Shown: positions 55,701 to 64,000 of the stretch, one piece after another
How positions within the stretch are numbered: position 1 is the stretch's first letter
How the letters are laid out: every line of letters begins with the position of its first letter
Source of the DNA: Golubevia sp. BC0850
Lineage: Eukaryota > Basidiomycota > Exobasidiomycetes > Golubeviales > Golubeviaceae
Assembly: GCA_012976225.1 (NCBI GenBank)
Contig: JAAVVG010000001.1
Location: 930,001 to 994,000, forward strand
Reading direction: 5' to 3'
DNA length: 64,000 bases
Notes under the pieces: generated by a model
What the model saw: only the letters and a program-made list of their open reading frames with translations
The model's database searches: none
Told to the model about the DNA's origin: nothing
Made by a program: the position numbers and the translations under genes

Positions 55701-56592
55701 TGGAAAAGGTTTGGAGAGATTAGAAAGTGATAGAGAGAAAACTTTGAAGGCTCAACAAAGTGCTTATGGAGAAAGTGGAGGAGATGTAGCCAATGAAGAT
55801 GAAAAGAAAGAAGAATCAAAAGTGACTGTTGATGGAGAAATTAAGATTCACAAAGGTCCAGCTCCTTCTGATGATCAATTATCTCAATATTCAGACATTA
55901 AAATCGAAGTTAAGAGAGGAGCAGCTCCAGCTGAATCTAGAGATAACAAGGTCAAGGCTGCTGGAGTTGAAACTCCAGGCTCACCATCTGCTTCAAAGAA
56001 AGAAGAAGCTTCTCCAGCTCCATCTAATTTACCAGTTGGCGCTAACGCCACGAAATTAGCGCAAGCCCTAGCCAAGATTCAAGCTGCCGCAGCAGATAAA
56101 AAGAGAGCTCATGAGAAAAATCAAGAAGAAAGAGAAAGGAAACCTAAAGATCCGGATGCTACTGATTTCCATGCTATTGTTCCTATTAATGATTTCCCTC
56201 AACGTGCTAGATGGAGAGTTACTAACAAAGAAACTATGGTCATGTTGATTGAAAGTACTGGAGCTTCTATCACTAATAAAGGGATCTTTTATGATAAAGG
56301 TAAAGAACCTCAACCTGGTGAACCACCGAAATTACAATTGTTGATTGAAAGTAATAATGAAGGGATGGTGGAACATGCTGTTAGAGAAATTAAGAGGATC
56401 TTGTTGGAAGCTACTCAAGCTGCTTTGGAGGTGAGTTTTGTAGGTCTTGAAAACTTGTTCGATGATCTCGTTGAAAATTTTCAAAGAAAGACATTACTAA
56501 CAACAAAGATCCTTCTTCTCTTCATAAACTCTTTTTCCTCTCAGGCTGAGCAACGTAATCCTGGAACAGCCGGTCGTTACTCGGTCGTCTAG
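52780..56592 (+). CDS. PRP5: DEAD-box pre-mRNA splicing ATPase PRP5 (DDX46)
   Basis: Spliceosomal helicase that proofreads branch-point pairing when U2 snRNP joins. Exons 52780-53512, 53669-56430 and 56545-56592 give 1180 aa. The N-terminus is an Arg/Asp (RD/RE/DRDRD) repeat region, typical of Prp5. Core motifs in order: Q motif ([14 protein letters not shown]), I AKTGSGKT, Ia TPTRELA, Ib [32 protein letters not shown], then [35 protein letters not shown] and [10 protein letters not shown]. The C-terminus has the Prp5-type KH-like region (WRVTNKETM). Both introns are 3n long and stop-free (156 and 114 nt), which would make an ORF caller read through them. Confidence 0.95.
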   Translation: MYSDSYDRKDRDRDRDRDRYHGSSSNSNSSRHRHESSSRKHKRARSPSPSRDSDSRRDRDRESYRDGRDSRDRDGYRDGRDRDRDRDRIRDGGRDRDRERERDSSSSNKSERRRFEDRITQVDATSTSTTTSSSLPSAPSKPFSLPLKPSSTSSSTSTLPSKPVQSSSLPTLGSPNPQGAASSTSASTTAPTTAPSANGSSAISEDPKAKAKRERLQAWRKEQETKKALEEARLRALNVAAAFGGESMMERTRRGGRGGAQFEGLQRDSLSSRNMTPISLLDSIFLTCIPSTSSPPGSKTAPTSINATGLKGLGTSKVDLKSKLGSSTMDDDDSLPNKQIKRFALPPMDPLMKPGALSGGNSSTLNGDVEPDLENDQDEDVNDDDDIMRAIREKANQGALGGRRDENQSKDVEMKEVDQVEEDGEEDELDAFMNSVKSQVKMVDDEDSKRMGEGGANRSGKMKGRTLAAVVGGDDDAIDEDDAREARENSDDELGDANTEDIYRLASKGIKKKEIQVVDHSKQDYEDFRKEFYHEPQEVAEMSEEAADSMRLEMDAIAVRGKECPKPLTKWSHCGLPAKCLDVIKKLGYEKPTSIQSQAIPAIMSGRDVIGVAKTGSGKTMAFLLPMFRHIKDQRPVENLEGPIGIIMTPTRELAVQIYRESKPFLKVLGLRAVCVYGGAPISEQIAEMKKTAEIVVATPGRMIDLLTANSGRVTNLKRVTYLVLDEADRMFDMGFEPQVMKIINNIRPDRQTVLFSATFPKQMEALARKVAKVKPLEITVGGRSVVAKEIEQIVEVREESTKFNRLLEILGTTYNEDMDSRTLIFVDRQEAADDLLRDLMRKGYATMSLHGGKDQVDRDSTINDFKAGIVPIVTATSVAARGLDVKQLKLVINYDAPNHMEDYVHRAGRTGRAGNKGTCVTFVTPQQDRYAKDIISALKASKVPVPDELNELHESFKKKLADGKTQAAGSGFGGKGLERLESDREKTLKAQQSAYGESGGDVANEDEKKEESKVTVDGEIKIHKGPAPSDDQLSQYSDIKIEVKRGAAPAESRDNKVKAAGVETPGSPSASKKEEASPAPSNLPVGANATKLAQALAKIQAAAADKKRAHEKNQEERERKPKDPDATDFHAIVPINDFPQRARWRVTNKETMVMLIESTGASITNKGIFYDKGKEPQPGEPPKLQLLIESNNEGMVEHAVREIKRILLEATQAALEVSFVGLENLFDDLVENFQRKTLLTTKILLLFINSFSSQAEQRNPGTAGRYSVV

Positions 56593-57408
56593 AACTGGTT
56601 TAGGAAAACCCAAAACATTGAATTTAGAAGTCTTTTTTCGTTCCAGATCAAAAAGAGCCAATCAATTCGATCCGAAACAGAAGTTCCGTTCTTGACGCTT
56701 TCTCCCTTTCCCCTCTCTTTCTTCTCTTCCCGTCGCCTTCCTCCTCGTCCTCTCGAAAGACGAATACGATACTGCTTTGGTAGGTTTCTCGTCTGTCAAT
56801 CTCTCTGCTCCCACCTCACTTAATGCCTGTATACTCGTACAAATCAAGCCAACATGCTTGAAATGAAGAAAAAGGAAAATGACAGACTCAGCTTGGGAAG
56901 ATGTATCGATGCTAAATTGTGCAATTCTCGGATACTATCATCATCGATTCGATCTTGAGAGAGAGAGCAGAAGCGGGAGCACCCACTCCCATCCCTCAAT
57001 CGCAGTCTCTTCCTAGCACTCTCCTCTCTTAGGCACCTCAAAAATGCACTGATCCGCTCGATTCTGGATTTAAACGTTTTGCATAGGAGACTGGCGGTCA
57101 GTTCCTGCCCCCAGCCCCTAGAACGCGCTAGTCTTTGGATCTTATTTCTCATCCTTATCAACTCGGTCCTTTTGCCGTGGACGTGACCCTCTTCTCAAAA
57201 GAGAGCTTTATATAAAACGTTTCTTTTCGAAAGATCTCAGTCTTCTTTCCCTTCTCTCTTCATCTCCAACTCCCCCCTCCTTTTCTAACGACCCCGCCAC
57301 CCACGCTCTTTTCTATTCTCCTCTCCTTGATTAAAACGCCACTCACACGACCTAGAGTCCAACTCTTATTCCCCTCAAACTAGCATTGCAAGAAAACTGA
57401 CTTCCAGA
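56593..57408. promoter_or_regulatory. PRP5 3' region and promoter of the GH92 gene
   Basis: No gene is seen. TATATAAA at 57209-57216, 193 bp before the GH92 start, is a credible TATA box, followed by a long pyrimidine-rich tract that probably marks the 5' UTR. Frames on the minus strand (56662-57161) lack motifs. Confidence 0.5.
57209..57216 (+). promoter_or_regulatory. TATA box of the GH92 gene
   Basis: TATATAAA, 193 bp upstream of the ATG, directly before a CT-rich tract typical of strongly expressed fungal promoters. Confidence 0.45.
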
Positions 57409-60400
57409 ATGAGTAATTCTTTCAAAATGCTTTCATCAATTTTTCTACTCTCATTGCTTCTCGCTTTGACCCCCGAACCAACCTTCGCAACGTCCCGAGA
57501 ATTCGGAGTCAAGTCTCCATCTCACGTCAATCGTCATCATCACCATGGTGATCACCAATCTACTTTCAACTCAAAGAGATCTCTTCAAGACTCCATTTCA
57601 ACCTTCTCCAAATCAGACATGAAAGAGGCTCTGAAAGGTTCGAAGGATCGCGAATCTTCCCCGTCCAAGAAGAAGAACCCTGTCGATCAAGATGGTCTCA
57701 AGATTCAGATTGAAGCTGGATTGAAATCCTGGAGAGACATAGTTGGTGATGTCGTCGATGACGTTGTTGATCTTGTCACCGGTGATTCTAATTCAGAAAG
57801 CGAATTTGATGAAGACGAAGAGTCAGAGGTTTCTGAGAGAGCTACGAACAAGGGGGTCGACTTCGCCGCTTTGGTTAACAACTTCATTGGGTAAGTCCAC
57901 CCTAGCTGTGTGTTGAGCTTAAATCAAACCACTCTATCGACATCGCTCAAGTTGATCAACATATCGGAGAGCTCTGCCCAACTCCTCGCAACTGACACTC
58001 GAACTCCTACCGATCTCCTTTCTTTCAGTACTGGATTCACCAACAATCCAGGTATGTTTTACCTGTTCCAATGAAAATCAAAAGCAGTGATGGAGCTTGG
58101 GAGTCTGTATGACCTTTCTAACCTTGGCCACTTCTCGCCCATTCCACTTTATAGGTAACGTCTTCCCAGGAGCTGCCGTTCCATTTGGAATGGCCAAGAT
58201 TGGGATCGATCTTGATGGGGTTTATGCCCCCGCTGGTTATACGGATCAAGTCAGTGCCGTCGCGCCTCATTTATCGAGGGAAGTAGTAGCTGACCCCCTT
58301 TTTACTCTTTCCCCGTGCTTCATTCTCTGCTCTAGCTCAACGCTCCCGTCCGTGGAATGAGTCTTCTCCACGACACAGGTACTGGATCATCATCTGGGTC
58401 CTTTGGTAACTTCGAATCTATGCCTATTATCTGCAAGGACAACGACTTCAACGCTTGTCCTACCGCCTTGGATCCTCGTGGGAGACCTCGTAAAGCTGGA
58501 CAAGATAGAGCTTCTCCTGGGTACTTCACTACTACTCTCAACAACTCGATTCAAATGGAAGCTACTTCAACTAGAAGAGCAGGTCTCATCAGGTATACGT
58601 TCCCAGCTGAATATCTGAAGGAGCACAATTCGAAACCTTTCGTGGTAATCGATGCTTCAAACGATCTCCCTGGAACGTGAGTAGCGAGAGCAACCCAAGA
58701 GGGAGACTCGATCGAGGACTGATTAGTTTCCTTCTCAAACTTCCCCCTACATCTCTCATTTTTGCTTTTGATAGCTGGAGAGGAGGAGACTTCAACATGG
58801 ACGCAGAGAAAGGTCGCTTCACTGTCAACGGAAGTTACGCCTCTTCTTTCGGTTCTGGTCTCAACACTTACAGAGCTTACGCTTGCTTCGACATGCTCAA
58901 CGAGGGCAAGCAAAAGCTAGGAAAGGCTGGATTGTGGCAGGCTGATAGATTCGGTCAAGACACCAAGCTAGAAGGAGTCTTTTACGCCAATCTAACTCGT
59001 AACACCATAGGAGGCCAACCTGTCCAAACTGGAGCTCTGGTCTCGTTCTCGAAGTCTCCAAAGGTCAAAGGCGACTCTCAGATTACCTTGAGGGTTGGGT
59101 TATCCTACGTCTCTACTGAACGAGCTTGTCAGAATGCAGAAGAAGAAGTTCCCAGCTGGGACTTCGATGCTGTCAGACAACAATCGAGAGACAGGTGGAA
59201 CGACAAGTTGAGCCGCTTGGAGATTAGTACCAAGACAAACGATACCATCGCCGAGTTACTCTACTCTTCCTTCTACAGGCAATTTTTGTCTCCCAATAAT
59301 GCGACGTTAGAAGGCCAGTCTGCATTCGCAGGAACCAAGAGCCCTTACTTTGACGGTGAGTTTTAAAAGAAAATTGCTAAGGCCTCGCCTCATCCCTATG
59401 TCATTCATTCACTGTTATCGACCTTCACCACCCCTTTTTTGTTTACCCCCTCCTTTCCCCTCTCCAACCCGAAAACTCACTTTTATCAGGCCTATACTGC
59501 ACGTGAGTCAAGCAAAAGCGATCGTTCAAGGGGGGGGGGTTTGGAGACTTCTTGACTCATCTCACCCTTTCTTCCACCACAGTTGGGATACTTTCCGCAC
59601 TTTCTACCCATTGTTAGCTCTTCACTCTCCCCAAGATTTTGCGGACATCGTAGAGAACTACGTCGATGGCTTCAGAAAGGTGAGAAAATCATTGAATTGA
59701 GAGTGAGAGAGTGAGAGGCAGACCTCCCCCGTCCTTTTTTTTCTGACAGACTCTTCATCTCTCCACCCACTCTTGGCTCTCTGTTTTCTTTCCTCCTCTT
59801 TTTTTAGGAAGGAGTCATCCCTGAATGCAGGTGAGGGAGAGAGAAGGAACTCCAAAGAAGAGAGATTCGCCTTTTCTGACCGTTCCCTCTACTTTTTTCA
59901 CCCATTTCTCCTCTCTCTTGTACTCTCACTAAAGAGCCAACAACGTCCCTGGACTCACTCAGGGTGAGCAATCAGAGAGCCCCAGAGCAGCGTCATGTTG
60001 ACCGAAGACTGACTTTCGTTTCTCTCACTTTCCACGCTACTCTAGGTGGTAGCGACGCTACCTCGGTCCTTACCCAGTTTGCTTTGGCCTACCACAAACA
60101 AGCCAAGTCTTTGGGAGTAGACATGGATACTCTCTACGAAGCTCTCGTCTCGGATGGCTACGTAACGCCTCAAGAGTGGGATCAAGGAGGAAGGCAGGTC
60201 GGAGTCTACATGGAATACGGTTACATTCCCTTCGCCGTTTTCGATACCTACTCAACAGGAAGGCAGACAAGAGAATGCTCAAGAACTTCTGAATATTCTC
60301 ACAACGACTTCAGTATCAGAAACGTAGCTCTCCTTCGTGGAGACAAAGAAGTCGCTGATGATATGACCAAACGCTCTTTCTACTACCGCAACACTTTCGA

Positions 60401-61456
60401 CAATAGCTCAGAATCCCTTGGATACAACACCTTTGTTCAAAAGAGGTACACCGACGGTTCTTTCTTCCAACAAGACCCAACTTTCTGCTCGCCGATCGAC
60501 AACGACGGAGACCACTCTTGTTCTCTTCAGCAAGAAAATACTTTTGGAGTATACGAGACTTCGTGAGTTTTGTTTCTTTGCCGTTGATCGAGCTTTGTTG
60601 TCCATTCTCTAACACGACTTCTTCGCTTCTCTTCTTTCAGGTCCTGGGAGTACAGTCTTTGGGCTCCTCACGATACCGCCGGTCTCATCGAGCTTCTGTC
60701 TAACGGAGACAAGTCCGAGTTCGTCAAGAGAGTCGATTCTTTCTTCGACCTCGATCTCTTCTACCCTGGAAACGAGCCATCCTTCCAAGCTCCGGTCATC
60801 TATCACTACGCTAACGAGCCAACCAGATCTGTGGATCGTGTCAGAGAGACAGTTTTCAGGAATTTTAACACTACAAACGCCGGTCTCCCAGGGTGAGTAG
60901 TCTCAAGTGAAAAGCTTTTGAGTCGCCCCTTGTTGACCGCCTCCACGTCCTTTCCCTTCCAGAAACGACGACAATGGAGCCATGGCTACCCTCCTTACTT
61001 TCCATCTTCTAGGTCTCTACCCGATTCCAGCCTCGCGCGAATACCTGATCGTTTCTCCCTTCTTACCCTCTTACACAATCAATAACGCCGAGTTGGGTTC
61101 ACTGACCGTAGTAGCCAAGAACTTCGACAACAGAACTTTGTCTGAGAACATTCCGTCCGGTGCTAGAGCTTACGTCAAGAGCGTCTCTATCAATGGGCAG
61201 AAGCAATCTTCAAGATGTAAGATCCAAGTGAGTTGATTCAGAAAAGTGAGGCGGGTCTTTTGGAGGGTCCCTTTCAAGTTCTAACCCCCTACTTTTTCTT
61301 CTGATTCCTGGTCAGTTCGAGCAAATGTTCCCAGGGAACAATGCCGAGACTAAGATCGTTCTGGAAATGACCAGTGACAAGAAAGGCGTCAACTCTTGCG
61401 GAACGTCTGAGGATGATCTTCCTTCCAGTCTGTCTACAGGAGGATTCAACTACTAG
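57409..61456 (+). CDS. Secreted GH92 family alpha-1,2-mannosidase
   Basis: Thirteen exons: 57409-57890, 58031-58053, 58155-58249, 58336-58676, 58775-59355, 59490-59502, 59583-59679, 59808-59830, 59935-59963, 60046-60562, 60641-60892, 60963-61227 and 61316-61456, giving 952 aa. The signal peptide is SSIFLLSLLLALTPEPTFA. A 130-residue acidic leader precedes the catalytic part. GH92 blocks in order: NVFPGAAVPFGM, PVRGMSLLHDTGTG, SFYRQFLSPN, YCTWDTFRTFYPLLAL, YGYIPFAVFD, YETSSWEYSLWAPHD (with the Glu of the EG/YE acid motif), PGNDDNGAMA (catalytic Asp pair) and LLGLYPIPASREYLIVSPFL. GH92 enzymes are Ca2+-dependent exo-mannosidases acting on mannans or N-glycans. Exon 6 is 13 nt; exons 2 and 8 are 23 nt. 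Confidence 0.94.
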
Positions 61457-62271
61457 GCGCTTACAGCTTCTTCACTTGGTCTCACATCTCCTGAAACCAT
61501 AAGGGTCGCCTCCAGCTCACCCTAATTGTGATCCTTTCATCCGCTCTCTTGTGATAACCCCCCTTTCTTTCTTCCCATAATTTGTCGAACCCCAAATGCC
61601 CCTTTGCTTTCTTCACACTATCGCCCTACCATATTTATTTTGCCCTATATTATTTCGAATTCATTTCGCCCTTGCTTGATTTGAAGTGAAGAATGCCAAT
61701 TGTTTGAAAGTGCTTTCGAGCAGGAACGGTGATGGCTTCACGTCGAGGTTCGACTTTGTCTCCCGTCTACCTTTCCTTCCCTCACTTCTACAATTTTTTC
61801 TGACCAGGGTGTATTGCACTTGAGTCGAGAGGAGAGTATTCCCGATCGTTCATAGACTCGAAGTAGCACGACTCACCCGCCATCTCGCCCACCTCTCTTT
61901 GCGGTTGCAACTGAGACACCTTCTCGTCCTTCTCACTACTTCTTATCCATTTGCTCTCTTCAAGAAAAAGCGCACAACGTTCCTGGTCTGGTGCGCGAGA
62001 GAGAGTTGGCGAATATCGACAGACAGAATTCAAAAAAGCAACCAACGAAGGTTTCCTATTGACACCGGAAGACTTTGTGAATGACTACACGTTTCCCTCT
62101 GTTAAAATTCTACTCTGTTAAGATTCTACTACCCATCCCACCCGTCCTGGTTTCCTACGAAGTGTCCATCTTTTCACTTTCAACTTCTGGCTGCGTCGAA
62201 GACTTTCCAACATTAAGAACGTCTGTTGAGGAAAGAAGGAGGCAAAGATATGAGTTTGAGCAAACAAATTT
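61457..62271. other. Convergent 3' region, no gene seen
   Basis: GH92 3' flank and the region beyond the PUP1 stop. Frames up to 85 codons lack motifs. AT-rich patches at 61560-61660 are consistent with polyadenylation. Confidence 0.45.
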
Positions 62272-63427
62272 TCAACAGAGGCCTGAACAACAGACGTAAG
62301 ATCGTTCTAAGATTTTGCAGTCTCTTACTCACCTTCCTGTACAATCATCTGTCTAATCTCCTCCTTTGTGAACCTGGTAGTTCCTCTGGCGAAGCCGTAT
62401 TTCTGTTCCTTCTGACCTCTCTGATTTGGAGTCTGATAGTTACGCATATATTCTGAACCTTTAGCTGTGATAACACAGACATCGACATTTGAACCTGAAC
62501 CTAAATCGTTGAAGATACCAGATTGGATTGCGTTCGAGACGATTTCGATTGCTGCTTCACGCTGAGAAGAAGAAGAGTAAAGATCGACAGGGTGAATAAT
62601 CGATCAGATTAGTGTTCTGTCAGATTTAGAATGAGCGAAGCTTGGTAGATGGAAGAGCCAGAGGAGAGATCGAACTTCCTCTTCCTCCTCCCTCTATGCC
62701 ATCCATCGAGGAGCCTTCCTTTCCCTACGAGGATACCCAGATGGACATTCGATTACGGTACTCACAGTCATATCCTTTTCCCAACCAGATTCAAAGACTG
62801 CCATTGCAGCCAAACTACCACTTCCCATGGTGACGTATGGTAGCTTATCTGTAGATCCATGAGGAGCCACAGTGAAGAGATGAGGACCAGAAGCGTCGAA
62901 TCCTCCCAAGACCAAAGCAGCTCCAATTTGACCTTGATATCTAAAGGAAATTACAAAGCAGAAGGAAGGTTCCCAATCAGCGTCTTCAACTCCCACTTCA
63001 TCTCGATCACATCAAGATAGAGTCCACCTCATCTTACTCACTGGAACAATCTCTGTTTCAACATGGTCATAGCAGTAGCGACTCTTGGAGGTCTACCAGT
63101 ACTCAATTCATGCAATTGTAGATTACTGCTGATCAATTGAGTTACGAACTCTGTATCAGCAGCCGTTCCAGCCCCACAACATCTAATGAAAGGAGAAAGG
63201 TAATGAATCTTTTCACAATTCTTATCCGCTACGATTGGACCTTCAGTTGCTCTGGTATCTGCACCTAAAACGATCCCATCTTTGAAGATGCAACCAACGA
63301 TTGTGGTACCAGTTGAGGTAGCTTTTGGTAAAGATGAACCTTTGGTGGTTAAGAAGGAGTTACGTGGATGAGATGAGAAATCGAAACCTGAATGAGATGG
63401 TTCACCTAAAGCTAATGAAGTTGCCAT
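62272..63427 (-). CDS. PUP1: 20S proteasome subunit beta2 (PUP1/PSMB7)
   Basis: Trypsin-like catalytic beta subunit of the 20S proteasome. Exons 63042-63427, 62766-62940, 62333-62561 and 62272-62282 give 266 aa. A propeptide of about 37 residues precedes the nucleophile Thr1 in [21 protein letters not shown]; Asp17 (ADTR) is visible, with Lys33 expected in [44 protein letters not shown] and [16 protein letters not shown] follow. The C-terminal exon is only 11 nt and ends EGLC; this last join is the least sure. It lies next to a mitochondrial NDK-like gene in divergent orientation, 140 bp apart. Confidence 0.92.
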
Positions 63428-63567
63428 GACTTGATGATTGGAAGATTGAAGGATTTAAAGGTTGAATTAAAGAAGTTTATGAAGGATTGGCTGGCTGACG
63501 AGGACATGGACGGTGGTCATCAAATATCCAAGGCTTCCTCTCCTTCCAACCCACCTTCCACCCAAAA

Positions 63568-64000
63568 ATGTTCTCTCGTGCCGCTTTCTCTGCTGGACGC
63601 TCAGCTGTTCGTCAATTCTCGACTTCCGCTTCCAACTCAGCTCCCCGTTTGACAAAGGCAGCTGTAGGTGCAGCAGGAGCTGGTCTCGCTCTAGGCGCTG
63701 CTTTCACCTCTCCAGTCCTTCTGCAAGGCCCAAAGACTATCGGTGAGTCATTCGTAAAATAGTTGAAATTTGAGCACGTTATCGATGTGCAGTGTAGCGT
63801 CTTGGAGAATGAATCTGAAGCCAGTCAGTACTGACTCTCCTTCTCGAATTTCTTCCTGTCTCCTCCAGCTGGTGAGGCTGGAACTGATACCGAAAGAGCT
63901 TTCTACCTCTGCAAGCCAGATGCAGTCTCTCGCCAAATGGTTCACAAGATGATCCAAGCTTTTGAGGAACGTGGTTACAAGGTGAGATATCAGAGAGAAA
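63568..64000 (+). CDS. Mitochondrial nucleoside-diphosphate kinase-like protein (5' part, runs off window end)
   Basis: Exons 63568-63742 and 63869-63981 are in the window; a GTGAGA donor follows at 63982. The N-terminus (MFSRAAFSAGRSAVRQFSTS) is a classic mitochondrial presequence with an RQFST cleavage site, then an Ala/Gly-rich segment that may span a membrane (AAVGAAGAGLALGAAF). The NDK core starts TERAFYLCKPDAVSRQMVHK, then MIQAFEERGYK, matching the (T/R)(F/Y)xxxKPD-x-V block of NDKs that transfer gamma-phosphate between nucleotides. Only about 96 residues are present, so the catalytic His cannot be checked. Confidence 0.82.

Noticed and set aside
1-64000. Transposons, viral relics, tRNA or rRNA genes
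   Set aside because: No transposase, reverse transcriptase or capsid-like frame, no long terminal or inverted repeats, and no tRNA B-box with matching cloverleaf were seen. Short or diverged copies could be missed by eye.

Overview
This window is nuclear DNA from a basidiomycete fungus, probably a yeast-like one. The genes are intron-dense, with most introns 50-150 nt long, mostly starting GTGAGT, GTAAGT or GTAAGA and ending CAG or TAG. The gene set is fungal: NTE1, DOT1, PRP5, BUD20, Zn2Cys6, bHLH and bZIP regulators, D-amino-acid oxidase, CHRD and CYSTM proteins. The subphylum cannot be fixed from the sequence alone. No transposon, viral relic, tRNA, rRNA or CRISPR array was recognised. All exon boundaries below were read by eye from splice sites, frame continuity and family conservation. 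For each spliced model that is complete in the window, the summed exon length is a multiple of three.

Layout, left to right. 1-7 kb: 5' end of NTE1 (-), a small membrane protein (-), a secreted two-CHRD protein (-), and a 943-aa Ser-rich disordered protein (-). 7.6-14.2 kb: NSE4 (+), a HAC1/XBP1-type bZIP gene (+), and a bHLH factor (+). 14.6-17.4 kb: a nine-exon CYSTM gene (-) and an AhpD/CMD-like protein (+). 17.5-25.6 kb: a possible F-box-like fragment (-), a SIRT5-type sirtuin (-), a mitochondrial flavin-reductase-like protein (+), an AIF-like Rieske/FAD oxidoreductase (+), and D-amino-acid oxidase (-). 26.6-33.5 kb: BUD20 (-), ribosomal protein eL33 (+), and a Zn2Cys6 factor (+). 34-39 kb: an 1101-aa disordered protein (+) and a weak F-box-like fragment. 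39.6-48 kb: a TBC1D5-type Rab GAP (-) head-to-head with TRAPPC12 (+), an SDR dehydrogenase (-), and a mitochondrial CitE-like lyase (+). 48.4-56.6 kb: mitoribosomal mL59 (-), and DOT1 (-) head-to-head with PRP5 (+). 57.4-64 kb: a 13-exon secreted GH92 mannosidase (+), proteasome beta2/PUP1 (-), and the start of a mitochondrial nucleoside-diphosphate-kinase-like gene (+, cut by the window end).

The most interesting locus is the bZIP gene at 10.3-12.1 kb. Its first frame carries a HAC1/XBP1-like bZIP and ends at 11751. A second long frame, overlapping for about 700 nt, runs to 12098. Two CAGCAGC heptaloops, the first on an 8-bp stem, sit exactly 59 nt apart. Removing those 59 nt, whose ends are not GT-AG, joins the two frames into a 578-aa protein. 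This is the architecture of an Ire1-spliced unfolded-protein-response mRNA. A TGACGTGG motif (the XBP1-type UPRE) lies about 300 bp upstream, which suggests autoregulation.

Other notable points are stop-free introns of length 3n in DOT1 and PRP5, micro-exons of 6, 13 and 14 nt, and a trafficking gene pair (TBC1D5/TRAPPC12) sharing a 188-bp divergent promoter.
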